DNA from: Bog-532 sp963732345 | Lineage (GTDB): Bacteria; Actinomycetota; Actinomycetes; Streptosporangiales; Streptosporangiaceae | DNA: 64,000 bases | Direction of reading: 5' to 3' | Assembly (NCBI GenBank): GCA_963732345.1 | Contig: CAVSZI010000021.1 | Span: 1 to 64,000 of the forward strand | Shown here: positions 35,711 through 44,177 of the stretch, in pieces | Position numbering within the stretch: position 1 is the stretch's first letter | Layout of the letters: each line of letters starts with the position of its first letter | Translations under genes and position numbers: made by a program | The notes under the pieces: generated by a model | Databases searched by the model: none | What the model saw: only the letters and a program-made list of their open reading frames with translations | What the model was told of the DNA's origin: nothing

Positions 35711-36889
35711 ATGAGTGACTTCGGCGCCGAAGCGCGCCGCCTGATGGCAGAGCAGGGCTTGTCCCTGCGCGAGCTGGCACGCAGGGCGCATTGGGACGCT
35801 AGCCACCTGTCCAAGGTGCTCAATGGGCATAAACCGCCGACGGCGAGCCTTGCCGTCTCGATCGGTGACGTTCTCGGGGCGCGGGAAACCCTGACCGGGC
35901 TCGCCGCCGGTCCTGTCTTCAATGGCAGCCTCACCTCCGACGCACGCGACCGGCTCACCTGGATAGCCCAGCATCCGTCCCGCGCGGACGCCGCAGCCAT
36001 CGAGTCGCTGGGCTCTGTTCTGGCCGCGCAACGCCGCGCGGAAGACAGTCTCGGGTCGGCTGCCATCCTGCGGCCTGTCCGGTCGCAGCTCGCCGTGGTC
36101 GGTGACCTGGTCGCCGAAGCGCGGGGGCCGCTGCGCCCAGCCGTGATCGACGCTGCTCAGCAGTGGGCACAGTTCGCCGGCTGGCTCCATCTGAACCTCG
36201 GCGAGCAGCCGCAGGCGAAAGCCCGGTTCCGGCAGGCCCTTGAGCACGCCGAAGAGATCAACGATCAGACCATGATCGCTACGATCCTGTCGTTCCGCGG
36301 CTACGCTGCCTGGCGCGCGGGGGAGCCAGGGCCGGTCATCGGCCTGGCGCAAGCCGCCCAGCGCAACGGCAAGGTGGCGCTCAGCCAGCGCGCTTACGCC
36401 GCCGCCCTCGAAGCCCGCGGTCACGCTCTGGCCGGCGACGCCGCTGCCACCGAACGGAAGATCGGCGTGTCCATCGAGCGCGCTGAACGGCTATACGGGC
36501 ATTCCGAGGAAAACCGGCCCTGGTCGTACTGGTACACGCCAGGATTCTTCGCCTGCCAGCGAGGCGTTGTTCTGAGCCACTTCTCGCACATTCCCCGGTT
36601 CCGCGACGAGGCCACCAACGCACTCACCGAGGGGTACGCCGCGCTCGCTGAGGAGGAAAAAGGGTCAGACTGGGCGGGGGGTTACCTTGCTGCCCTGGCG
36701 GCGGTCCATGAGCAGGCCGGCGACGTCGAGCATGCGTGCGCCGTGGCGCTTCAGGTGGCCGGGATCGCGCGGCGGACAGGTTCGGCCAGGCTACGCGGAA
36801 TGCTTGCCAGGCTGCGGGATCAGATGGAAGCCCGCTGGCCTGGTGATCCGCGCGTACGCGAACTGAAGGAAGCGCTACGCTCCACCTAG
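35711..36889 (+). CDS. XRE family regulator with TPR-like C-terminus
   Basis: This 392-aa protein has a Cro/CI-type helix-turn-helix at about residues 5-60 (LMAEQGLSLRELARRAHWDA, SHLSKVLNGHKPPT). A long helical C-terminus follows with repeated Ala-rich antiparallel helices (FRQALEHAEEINDQTMIATI, AQRNGKVALSQRAYAAALEA, GHALAGDAAATERKIG), like tetratricopeptide sensor domains of actinobacterial regulators. The ATG at 35711 is chosen because it places the HTH at the normal distance. It probably senses a peptide or metabolite and regulates its divergent neighbour. The end overlaps the convergent small membrane protein by 4 bp. Confidence 0.85.
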   Translation: MSDFGAEARRLMAEQGLSLRELARRAHWDASHLSKVLNGHKPPTASLAVSIGDVLGARETLTGLAAGPVFNGSLTSDARDRLTWIAQHPSRADAAAIESLGSVLAAQRRAEDSLGSAAILRPVRSQLAVVGDLVAEARGPLRPAVIDAAQQWAQFAGWLHLNLGEQPQAKARFRQALEHAEEINDQTMIATILSFRGYAAWRAGEPGPVIGLAQAAQRNGKVALSQRAYAAALEARGHALAGDAAATERKIGVSIERAERLYGHSEENRPWSYWYTPGFFACQRGVVLSHFSHIPRFRDEATNALTEGYAALAEEEKGSDWAGGYLAALAAVHEQAGDVEHACAVALQVAGIARRTGSARLRGMLARLRDQMEARWPGDPRVRELKEALRST

Positions 36890-37185
36890 CGTGTGCCAAC
36901 AAGCGGACGCCGCCCAGCGTATGCCCGCCTACTGGCAACAGGCAGGACTCGCCGGGTGGCGTTGTTCATTCCACCGACACCGGCCGCGCCGAGCACCAGG
37001 ACCAGTACGGTCACGACGATGATGAGCTTCCACCAGGCCCCGTCGCGGCTGCCGATCGCGAGCGCGAGCAGCCAGCAAAGGGAGCGGACGATGGCGGCTG
37101 CCGCCACCGCAATTGCGACGCGGGTCCAATGCTGCGGAACCCTTCTATGCCGTGGCCCCGTCCTCCTTCGGTCGTGGCCAGGCAT
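36886..37185 (-). CDS. Small two-helix membrane protein
   Basis: The 99-aa frame has two clear hydrophobic helices (VAIAVAAAAIVRSLCWLLAL and WKLIIVVTVLVLVLGAAGVG) with a basic N-terminus. It follows the multicopper oxidase on the same strand by 25 bp, so it may be cotranscribed. The start at 37185 has no strong ribosome-binding site. No family is recognised. The helices argue against a random frame, but the ends are uncertain. Confidence 0.4.
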   Translation of the reverse strand: MPGHDRRRTGPRHRRVPQHWTRVAIAVAAAAIVRSLCWLLALAIGSRDGAWWKLIIVVTVLVLVLGAAGVGGMNNATRRVLPVASRRAYAGRRPLVGTR

Positions 37186-37210
37186 GGGAACAGGAACCGC
37201 GCGCCGTCCG

Positions 37211-38565
37211 CTACGGCATGACGGTGAAGGGCTGCATCATGTCGTTGTCCTCGTGCTCCACGATGTGGCAGTGGTACACGTAGCTCTGCGGCGCGGTCAC
37301 CCCCCGGGGCAGCTCGATCTCGGCCCGGACGGTGGTGAAGTAGCCCGGGTTGACCCTGGTGGTGTCCTTGAAGCCGCGCTCGTCCGGGGTGGGCGGCTCC
37401 ATCGGGCCGGTCGCCCACGGGGTCGGGTCGATCCCGCCCGGCACACCGCTCGCGGTCGCGTTCGCCGTCTCGTACGCCTTCACGTCGAACGGGGTCCGGC
37501 CGATCACCTGGTGGTTGAACAGGTGCGTATGCATCGGGTGGGTGTCCGGGGTGGTGTTGACGAACACCCAGTCCTCCACGGTGCCGGCCCGCGGCTTCTC
37601 GATCGAGTCCCCGAAGTGGGCCCCGTTGAGGTTGAGGTACCAGCTGGCCTCGTCCGGGTCGATCTCGTTGAGGCTGATGTACCGGGTGTGGTCCGGTGCG
37701 CGCAGGTGCGCGGCACGGCCGCCGCGTAGCCGGGCGGGAATGCGGGCCGGCCCGCGCTCGGTCACCTTCCGCCCGACCCGGATCTGCAGCACCGGGGCGA
37801 GCGGCGGGGCGGGGGTGGAGACCGGGGCCGCCGGCGTGCTGTTGGCCAGGTACTGGGTGTGCCCGGCCAGCCCGCGGAAGTCGACGATCAGGTCGGCCCG
37901 TTCGGCCGGGGCCAGCACCACCTGGCTCAGCGGTACCGGCCGGTCCCACATGCCGCCTTCGGCGCCGATCTGCCAGATGCCCGCCCCGGCGATCCCGAGG
38001 CTCATGATCCGCGCGTTGCAGCCGTTCAGGATGCGGAGCCGGTACAGCCGCGGCTCGACGTCCAGGTACGGCCAGACCTTGCCGTTCACCAGCATCGTGT
38101 CGCCGAAGTACTCGGCGATCCAGGTGATCCCGGGGATGTCGCTCACCGGGTAGAGGAACGTGCCGTCCGGGTTGAACATGCGGTCCTGGATGACGAGCGG
38201 GATCTCGTACGCCCCGCCGGGGATCCCGACCGGATTGGGCTCCTGGCCGGTGTCGTATTCGTCCCGCAGGATGTACGCGCCGGCCAGCCCGGCGAAGACG
38301 TTCAGCCGCGTCGCGCCCGTCGCATGGTCGTGGAACCACATGAGCCGGGCCGACTGCTGCGGCGCCTGGTTGGAGTAGACCACCGTCTGCGTCCCCCCGG
38401 GCCCCCAGCCGTCCGGGGTCACGGCCGGGTTGCCGTCGTCGGCCGCCGCGACGAACGCTCCGTGCAGGTGGGTCATGAACCGCACCTGATTGCCCAGCGG
38501 CGTCAGCCGCGGGTCCACCGGGATCCAGGACGGGTACGTCGCCGGGAATCCCGTCCGCCGCAGCG
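37211..38565 (-). pseudogene. Multicopper oxidase, 5'-truncated
   Basis: All four copper-ligand motifs are present: FMTHLHGAF, MWFHDHATGATRLN, HPMHTHLFNHQV and YHCHIVEHEDNDMM, so the oxidase core (bilirubin oxidase/CotA-like) is intact. The conserved reading goes back to FPATYPSWIPVDPRLTPLGN at about 38,560. There the sequence changes to unrelated DNA, and the first roughly 100 residues (signal peptide and start of cupredoxin domain 1) are missing. Translation from the GTG at 38518 would give a 435-aa protein without export signal, which probably cannot fold properly. The deletion junction touches a carbohydrate-binding-module remnant. Confidence 0.75.
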
Positions 38566-38620
38566 CGGCTCTGCTGACCTTTGTTGACTCGCAACTGTTG
38601 ATGAAATTCCTTGACGTATT

Positions 38621-38801
38621 TTGTCGACCGGCGGCACGGCGCAGACCGTGTCCTTCACCCCGACCGGCGGCTTTAGCGCCGTCGGCGCGACCACGGTCCC
38701 TGTCCCGCTCACGGCCGGGGGCAACACCATCGAGTTCGCCAACTCCCGGGGTTTAAGCCCCGGACTTCGACCGGATCATCGCGGCCGCCGCGCCCGACTG
38801 A
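38621..38801 (+). pseudogene. Carbohydrate-binding module (CBM35-like) 3' remnant
   Basis: The strand encodes QTVSFTPTGGFSAVGATTVP, PLTAGGNTIEFAN and, after a frame change at about 38,750, APDFDRIIAAAAPD with a TGA at 38799. This is the ending of a CBM35/6-type module from a secreted glycosidase. No upstream domain remains. It abuts the truncated 5' end of the multicopper oxidase, so one deletion may have removed the front of both genes. Confidence 0.55.
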
Positions 38802-38819
38802 TCCACCGGAGGGCAGCCC

Positions 38820-38858
38820 GCCGCCGGCCTGTTTCCGCGCGGGCCGGCGGCTTCTTTT
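38820..38858 (+). terminator. Intrinsic terminator
   Basis: A perfect 10-bp stem (GCCGCCGGCC with GGCCGGCGGC) and a loop of about 12 bases are followed by TTCTTTT. It would end transcription of the former glycosidase gene ahead of glgC. Confidence 0.8.
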
Positions 38859-38960
38859 GCTGTTAACTCGTTGAAAGCTTCCCTGTCCGGGCATTCAAAG
38901 AGAGCATGGCGGTACATCGCGGGCAACGCCGCCCGTGATCCATGCGGATAGGAGGCCGAC

Positions 38961-40199
38961 ATGCCGGATCCGAGCGTCCTCGGGATCGTGCTCGCCGGAG
39001 GCGCAGGCACCCGCCTCAGCCCCCTCACGGCCGACCGCGCCAAGCCGGCGGTCCCGTTCGGCGGTCTTTACCGGTTGATCGACTTCGCGCTCTCGAATCT
39101 GGTCAATGGCGGCATCCGGAAGATCTGTGTCCTGACCCAGTACAAGAGCCACAGCCTCGACCGGCATATCTCCACCACGTGGCGGATGAGCGCGCTGCTC
39201 GGCAACTACGTCACCCCGGTGCCCGCCCAGCAGCGGCTGGGCCCGCAGTGGTACACGGGCTCGGCGGACGCCATCTACCAGTCGATGAACCTGATCAACG
39301 ACGAGAAGCCGGACCACGTCATCGTCTTCGGCGCGGATCACGTGTACCGGATGGACCCGTCGCAGATGATCGAGCAGCACATCACGCACGGGGCCGGGGT
39401 GACCGTGGCCTCCATACCCGTGCCGCGCGAGGAAGCCACCGAGTTCGGCGTGGTGGGCGTGGGCAAGGACGGCCGGACGGTGGAGGCGTTCCTGGAGAAG
39501 CCCGCCGATCCGCCGGGCATCCCGGGCAGCCCGCACCTGTCCTACGCGTCCATGGGCAACTACGTGTTCGACACCAACGTGCTCGTCGATGCGCTGCGCA
39601 AGGACGCCGCCGATGACTCCAGCCGCCACGACATGGGCGGCGACATCGTTCCCATGCTGGTCCGGGACGGATCTGCGCAGGCGTACGACTTCCTGAGCAA
39701 CCGGATCCCGGGCGCCCGGGAAGACGACGTCCCGTACTGGCGCGACGTCGGGACGCTGGAGTCCTACTTCGACGCCCACTTGGACCTGTGCGCGATCCAG
39801 CCCCTGTTCAACCTGTATAACGACCGGTGGCCGATCCTGACCTCCGTGCCCTCGCTGCCCCCGGCGAAGTTCGTGCACGAATCCGGCGAGCGGGTCGGCC
39901 GCGCGGTGAACAGCCTGGTCAGCAACGGCGTGATCGTCTCGGGCGGCCTGGCGCGCGAATGCGTGCTGTCACCGGGCGTGCGGATCAACAGCTGGGCGTC
40001 GGTCGAGCGCTCGGTCATCATGCATAACACAAAGATCGGCCGCCACGCCGTGGTCCGGAACGCGATCCTCGACAAGAACGTGGAGGTTCCGGAGGGCGTG
40101 ATGGTGGGCGTGGACAAGGAGCACGACCGGGCCCGCGGGTTCGTCGTATCGGCCGGCGGCGTGACGGTGGTCGGCAAGGGCCAGGCGGTGACTCCATGA
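38961..40199 (+). CDS. glgC: Glucose-1-phosphate adenylyltransferase
   Basis: The 412-aa ADP-glucose pyrophosphorylase makes ADP-glucose from ATP and glucose-1-phosphate. Motifs are the nucleotide loop GIVLAGGAGTRLSPLT, PAVPFGGLYRLIDFALSN, the catalytic-Asp region VIVFGADHVYRMD, the sugar-phosphate site EFGVVGVGKDGRTVEAFLEKP and the left-handed beta-helix C-terminus. AGGAGG lies 7 bases before ATG 38961. Its stop overlaps the start of the glycosyltransferase (ATGA), so the two enzymes are coupled. The activity is typically under allosteric control by sugar phosphates. Confidence 0.97.
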   Translation: MPDPSVLGIVLAGGAGTRLSPLTADRAKPAVPFGGLYRLIDFALSNLVNGGIRKICVLTQYKSHSLDRHISTTWRMSALLGNYVTPVPAQQRLGPQWYTGSADAIYQSMNLINDEKPDHVIVFGADHVYRMDPSQMIEQHITHGAGVTVASIPVPREEATEFGVVGVGKDGRTVEAFLEKPADPPGIPGSPHLSYASMGNYVFDTNVLVDALRKDAADDSSRHDMGGDIVPMLVRDGSAQAYDFLSNRIPGAREDDVPYWRDVGTLESYFDAHLDLCAIQPLFNLYNDRWPILTSVPSLPPAKFVHESGERVGRAVNSLVSNGVIVSGGLARECVLSPGVRINSWASVERSVIMHNTKIGRHAVVRNAILDKNVEVPEGVMVGVDKEHDRARGFVVSAGGVTVVGKGQAVTP

Positions 40200-41362
40200 C
40201 GATGGAGCGCCGGCTCCGGGTGGCGCTGCTCACCCGCGAGTACCCGCCCGAGGTGTATGGCGGCGCGGGGGTACACGTGACGTACCTGGCCCGTGAGCTG
40301 GCCGGGCTGGTGGATCTCACCGTGCACTGCCAGGGCAAGGACCGCTCGGACGCCGTGGCGCACCGGCCGTGGGACCTGCTCGCCGGCACGAACCTGGCCC
40401 TGCAGACGATCTCGACCGACCTGTCCATGACCGCCGACGCTGGGGGTGCCGACCTCGTGCACTCCCACACCTGGTACGCCAACCTGGGCGGCCATCTGGC
40501 GTCGCTGCTGTACGGCATCCCGCACGTGGTCACCATGCACTCGCTGGAACCGCTGCGCCCGTGGAAGGCCGAGCAGCTGGGCGGCGGGTACGCGCTGTCG
40601 TCCTGGTGTGAGCGCGTGTCCGCGACCAGCGCGGCCGCCGTGATCGCCGTGTCCAACGGCATGCGCGCGGACATCCTCGCCGCGTATCCCGATATCGATC
40701 CCGAACGGGTCCGGGTGATCCGTAACGGAATTGACACGAGTGAGTACGCTCCCGATCCTTCGGTGGACGCGGTCGAACGTCACGGCATCGACCTGGGCCG
40801 GCCGTATGTGATCTTCGTGGGCCGGATAACTCGGCAGAAGGGCGTTCCGGCGCTGCTGCGCGCGGCGGCGCGGCTGGACCCGGCGGCGCAGCTGGTGCTG
40901 TGCGCCGGCCAGGCCGACACCCCTGAGCTGCTGGAGGAAGTGACCGAGCTGGTCGGCGGGTTGCGCGCGGACCGGTCCGGGGTGGTGTGGATTCCGGAGA
41001 TGCTGCCCAAGCAGGACGTCATCCAGCTGCTGACGCACGCCACGGTGTTCGCCTGCCCGTCGCTGTACGAGCCGCTGGGGATCGTGAACCTGGAGGCGAT
41101 GGCGTGCGGGACCGCGGTCGTCGGCTCCCGCGTCGGCGGCATACCCGAGGTCGTCGCGGACGGCGTCACCGGGCTGCTGGTGCCGCCCGGCGACCCGGAG
41201 GCGCTGGCCGGCGCGCTGAACACGCTGGTGCGTGACCCGGCCTGGGCCGAGGCGATGGGCCGCGCGGGCCGGAAGCGGGCCGTCAACGAATTCGGCTGGG
41301 CCGCGATAGCCGAGCAGACCGCCACCCTTTACTCCGAGCTGGTGTCGGCCTCCAGCAGGTGA
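40196..41362 (+). CDS. glgM: GlgA-type glycosyltransferase (probable maltose-1-phosphate synthase GlgM)
   Basis: This 388-aa GT4 enzyme has VALLTREYPPEVYGGAGVHV (donor loop), VHSHTWYANLGGHLAS, VIRNGIDTSEY, FVGRITRQKGVPALL and FACPSLYEPLGIVNLEAMAC. In actinobacteria the short glgA paralogue paired with glgC uses ADP-glucose and glucose-1-phosphate to make maltose-1-phosphate for the GlgE alpha-glucan pathway, hence the name; older annotations call it glgA. glgE and treS are not in the window. It begins inside the glgC stop. Confidence 0.9.
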   Translation: MTMERRLRVALLTREYPPEVYGGAGVHVTYLARELAGLVDLTVHCQGKDRSDAVAHRPWDLLAGTNLALQTISTDLSMTADAGGADLVHSHTWYANLGGHLASLLYGIPHVVTMHSLEPLRPWKAEQLGGGYALSSWCERVSATSAAAVIAVSNGMRADILAAYPDIDPERVRVIRNGIDTSEYAPDPSVDAVERHGIDLGRPYVIFVGRITRQKGVPALLRAAARLDPAAQLVLCAGQADTPELLEEVTELVGGLRADRSGVVWIPEMLPKQDVIQLLTHATVFACPSLYEPLGIVNLEAMACGTAVVGSRVGGIPEVVADGVTGLLVPPGDPEALAGALNTLVRDPAWAEAMGRAGRKRAVNEFGWAAIAEQTATLYSELVSASSR

Positions 41363-41384
41363 CGGCCGTCCGCACGGAGAGCCG

Positions 41385-42524
41385 ATGGAACCCGAGGTGC
41401 TGAGCCGCCGCGCACTCAACCGCGCCCTGCTGGAGCGCCAGCGGCTGCTGCGCCGCGTCCCCGCTCCGGTAATCGAGACGATCGAGCACCTGGTCGGCAT
41501 GCAGGCCCAGGCGCCGTTCCCGCCCTACTTCGGCCTGCTGGCCCGGCTGGAGGGGTTCCGCGCGGACGACCTGGCCGGGCTGCTGCTGAGCCGGGACGTT
41601 GTGCGGGTCGCGCTGATGCGCGGGACCATCCACCTCGTCTCGGCCCGGGACGGACTGGCGCTGCGCCCGCTCATCCAGCCGGTCCTGAACCGGGCCCTGG
41701 CCACTACCTTCGGCCGGCAGCTCGCCGGGGCGGACCTGCCCGCGGTCGCCGCCGCCGGGAGGGCCCTGACCGCCGAGCAGCCGCGCACGTTCGCTGAGCT
41801 GGGCGGCCTGCTGGCGCAGACGTGGCCGGGCCATCCCCCGGGCGCCCTTGCGCAGGCGGTCCGGGCGCTGGTCCCCCTCGTCCAGGTGCCACCCCGCGCC
41901 GTGTGGGGCCAGGCGGGGCAGGCCCGGCACACCCCGGCCGAGACGTGGCTCGGGTGCCCGCTGGATGAGGGCGCCTCCCTGGCCGTCATGGTGCGGCGGT
42001 ACCTGGCCGCCTTCGGCCCGGCCACGGTGCTGGACGTGCAGGCCTGGTCGGGGCTGACCCGGCTGCGCGAGGTCATCGAGCCGATGCGCCCCCGCCTGCG
42101 GACGTTCCGTGACCCCAGCGGGCGGGAACTGTTCGACCTGCCCGAAGCGCCCCGGCCGGACCCGGGCACCCCCGCGCCGGCCCGCCTGGTCCCGGAGTAC
42201 GACAACCTGATCCTGGCGCACGACGACCGCACCCGCGTCATGAGCGAGGAGAACCGCAAGTGCCTGTTCAGCCTGCTGAACGTCTTCCCCGGGACCGTGC
42301 TGGTGGACGGGTTCGTGGGCGGCATGTGGCGGCTGAGCCGGTCCCGGGACGCGGTGACCGGGGATGCGGCGACACTGACCGTCGAGCTGTTCGGCGACCG
42401 TGTCCCGGCGCGCGACCGCGACGAGATCACCGCCGAGGCCACCCGGGTGCTGGCTTTCGCCGCACCGCGGGCGGCCTCCCGTGAGGTCCGTTTCGCGCCG
42501 GTTGGCGCTACGGGCGCGGGTTGA
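41385..42524 (+). CDS. AlkZ-like winged-helix DNA glycosylase family protein
   Basis: The 379-aa protein is of the HTH_42/AlkZ family (crosslink-repair or DNA-alkylation glycosylases). The opening LSRRALNRALLERQRLLRR is followed by HLVGMQAQAPFPPYFGLLAR, in which the Q-x-Q pair is the catalytic motif of AlkZ. Then VRVALMRGTIHLVSARDGLA and the C-terminal LVPEYDNLILAHDDRTRV, VLVDGFVGGMWRL are all family landmarks. It would excise damaged bases. Its end overlaps the convergent encapsulin gene by 17 bp. Confidence 0.85.
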   Translation: MEPEVLSRRALNRALLERQRLLRRVPAPVIETIEHLVGMQAQAPFPPYFGLLARLEGFRADDLAGLLLSRDVVRVALMRGTIHLVSARDGLALRPLIQPVLNRALATTFGRQLAGADLPAVAAAGRALTAEQPRTFAELGGLLAQTWPGHPPGALAQAVRALVPLVQVPPRAVWGQAGQARHTPAETWLGCPLDEGASLAVMVRRYLAAFGPATVLDVQAWSGLTRLREVIEPMRPRLRTFRDPSGRELFDLPEAPRPDPGTPAPARLVPEYDNLILAHDDRTRVMSEENRKCLFSLLNVFPGTVLVDGFVGGMWRLSRSRDAVTGDAATLTVELFGDRVPARDRDEITAEATRVLAFAAPRAASREVRFAPVGATGAG

Positions 42525-43311
42525 TAGCCACGATCGCCTCGGTCGTGTACACCAGGAAGGTCAGCGACTCCTGGAAGTACAGCTCGACCGATTCCGCGTC
42601 GTGCGACAGGTAGCCGATCGACAGGTCCTGGCCGAGGCTCAGCGTGTAGTCACCGCCGCGCGCGGACAGCAGGAAGGCCCCGTCGATGGCGGGCGCCCAC
42701 AGGATCTCCCCGTCGAACAGCCGCTCGATCTGGTGCCGGATCGGGTACCCGTGGTTGGAGGTCACGCTGATCGCGTCGTAGGCGGCGGTGCTCAGCGCCA
42801 GCGAGTACGGGCCGCCCACCCCGGCCAGCCGCAGGGCGGTCAGGGCGTCGATGATCACGTCGGGATACTCGTGCGGGTCGGCCGGGAGCGCCAGCGCCGG
42901 GTTGGTCGTCGCCGCCCGGAGCCCGGTGATGCCGGCCGCCGGGTATCCCTCGAACACCGCGCGGTCCTCGGCGTAGGCGATCTTCTTCGCCGCGCCCTTC
43001 AGCGGCTGCCAGTCCGGGTCCTGCGCGCCCCGCTCAACGTCGTCGATATCGGCCCGGTTCAGCCGGAACGGCGCCCGCAGTCGCACCAGTGGCTGCGCTT
43101 GGCGCAGGTGGGCGGTGACCCCCTCGGCGGGGGGCTCGACGTCCCCCAGGTGCCCGGTGTTGACCGCGGCCCGGGTGGGTCCGCCGGGTTCGTCGACGTC
43201 GGCGATCCGGCGGCCGGCCACGTAGCTCCCGAACGTGCGCCGGGCCTCCTCCTCGATGCCGGCCCACGCGGAGTCGGTAATCGGTGCCAGCTCGCGATAC
43301 AGGTTGTTCAT
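42508..43311 (-). CDS. Encapsulin nanocompartment shell protein (family 1)
   Basis: The 267-aa HK97-fold shell protein begins MNNLYRELAPITDSAWAGIE, with EEARRTFGSYVAGRRIADVD, RLRAPFRLNRADIDDVERGA, AAKKIAYAEDRAVFEGYPAA and the C-terminal SVELYFQESLTFLVYTTEAI. It self-assembles into a protein cage that packages cargo with a C-terminal targeting peptide, here the Dyp peroxidase encoded upstream. A transposon-like element lies between them, starting 9 bases before this ATG. No ribosome-binding site is left directly upstream, so expression may be disturbed. Confidence 0.95.
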   Translation of the reverse strand: MNNLYRELAPITDSAWAGIEEEARRTFGSYVAGRRIADVDEPGGPTRAAVNTGHLGDVEPPAEGVTAHLRQAQPLVRLRAPFRLNRADIDDVERGAQDPDWQPLKGAAKKIAYAEDRAVFEGYPAAGITGLRAATTNPALALPADPHEYPDVIIDALTALRLAGVGGPYSLALSTAAYDAISVTSNHGYPIRHQIERLFDGEILWAPAIDGAFLLSARGGDYTLSLGQDLSIGYLSHDAESVELYFQESLTFLVYTTEAIVAINPRP

Positions 43312-43320
43312 CAGAGTTGC

Positions 43321-44177
43321 GGCGTGGAAACCCCGGACTTCAGGCCGGGGAGGGAACGCCGCTCCCCCCTTCCGCGTGTCGCGCTTATCCGAAACGGTGC
43401 GATCGGAGAAGCTTGATTTCCGTGAGGATGGCGTATAAGTGCCGGGCGTACCCGACAGCGGAGCAGGCCAGCGTGCTTACCCGTACGTTCCCGCCGCGGG
43501 CGCTGCCGTCGGGGTTGACCTGGGTATCAAGGACTTCGCCGTCACCTCCTGCGGGGAGAAGATCCCCAACCCGCGCAAGCTGGCCCAGCGGGAACGCAAC
43601 CTGGCCCGCTACCAGCGGCGCATGGCCCGCTGCCAGCGCGGCTCGGCGAACCGGGTCAAGGCGAAGGCCAAGGTCGCCCGCGCGCACCGGAAGGTCCGCG
43701 CGTCCCGGGCGGATTTCCTGCACCGCACCTCCACGGCCCTGGTCCGCGGCCATGACGTGATCGTGGTCGAGGACCTCGCCGTGCAGAACATGGTCCGCAA
43801 CCGGTCGCTGGCCAAGGCCATCAGCGACTGTGGGTGGGGCACCTTCCGCCAGATGCTGGAATACAAGGCCGCCAAGTACGGGCGGCACCTGATCGTGACC
43901 GGCCGCTGGTACCCCTCCAGCAAGACCTGCTCGGCGTGCGGGCACCTGCTCGCCGAACTCAGCCTGAACACCAGGCACTGGACGTGCCCATCCTGCGGCA
44001 CCCGGCACGACCGGGACATCAACGCCGCGAAGAACATCCGGGCGGCAGGTCTTGCCGTTTCTGCCTGTGGAGCCGACGTAAGACCGCAAGGGACCCCCCT
44101 TCGGCAGCCGGCCGTGAAGCAGGAACCCCCGGGCGTGAGCCCGAGAATCCCCGCCGTTCACGGCGGGGAGTAGTCAA
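43321..44177 (+). mobile_element. TnpB-only IS200/IS605-type element inserted in the dyp-encapsulin junction
   Basis: The left end (hairpin at 43331-43350) and the right end (hairpins at 44,128-44,169, ending TAGTCAA) bracket a decayed tnpB. There is no tnpA and no target duplication, as expected for the family. The right end matches that at about 28,200-28,261. Joining position 43320 to 44178 restores a coding junction between dyp and the encapsulin gene. The 3' part should contain the guide-RNA scaffold, as in other TnpB elements. The three bases GGC at each edge leave the exact ends ambiguous. Confidence 0.8.
43428..44173 (+). pseudogene. tnpB: TnpB (RNA-guided nuclease), internally deleted
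   Basis: The start MAYKCRAYPTAEQASVLTRTF is a normal TnpB N-terminus. After 21 codons the frame shifts and the sequence resumes at the RuvC domain, so roughly 130-150 residues of the wedge/REC part are missing. The RuvC residues look intact: Asp in AAVGVDLGIKDFAVTS, Glu in VIVVEDLAVQNMVRNR, and Asp in HDRDINAAKNI. The zinc ribbon is CSACGH followed by CPSCG. Initiation within the second frame from a start near 43439 would give a 244-aa RuvC-zinc fragment. It is unlikely to cut DNA; whether the RNA part still works is unknown. Confidence 0.8.

Noticed and set aside
37011..38594. A 527-codon minus-strand open frame over the multicopper oxidase
   Set aside because: It is the shifted shadow of the oxidase. 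The translation is Arg/Gly/Pro-rich without motifs, while the adjacent frame has all copper-ligand motifs.
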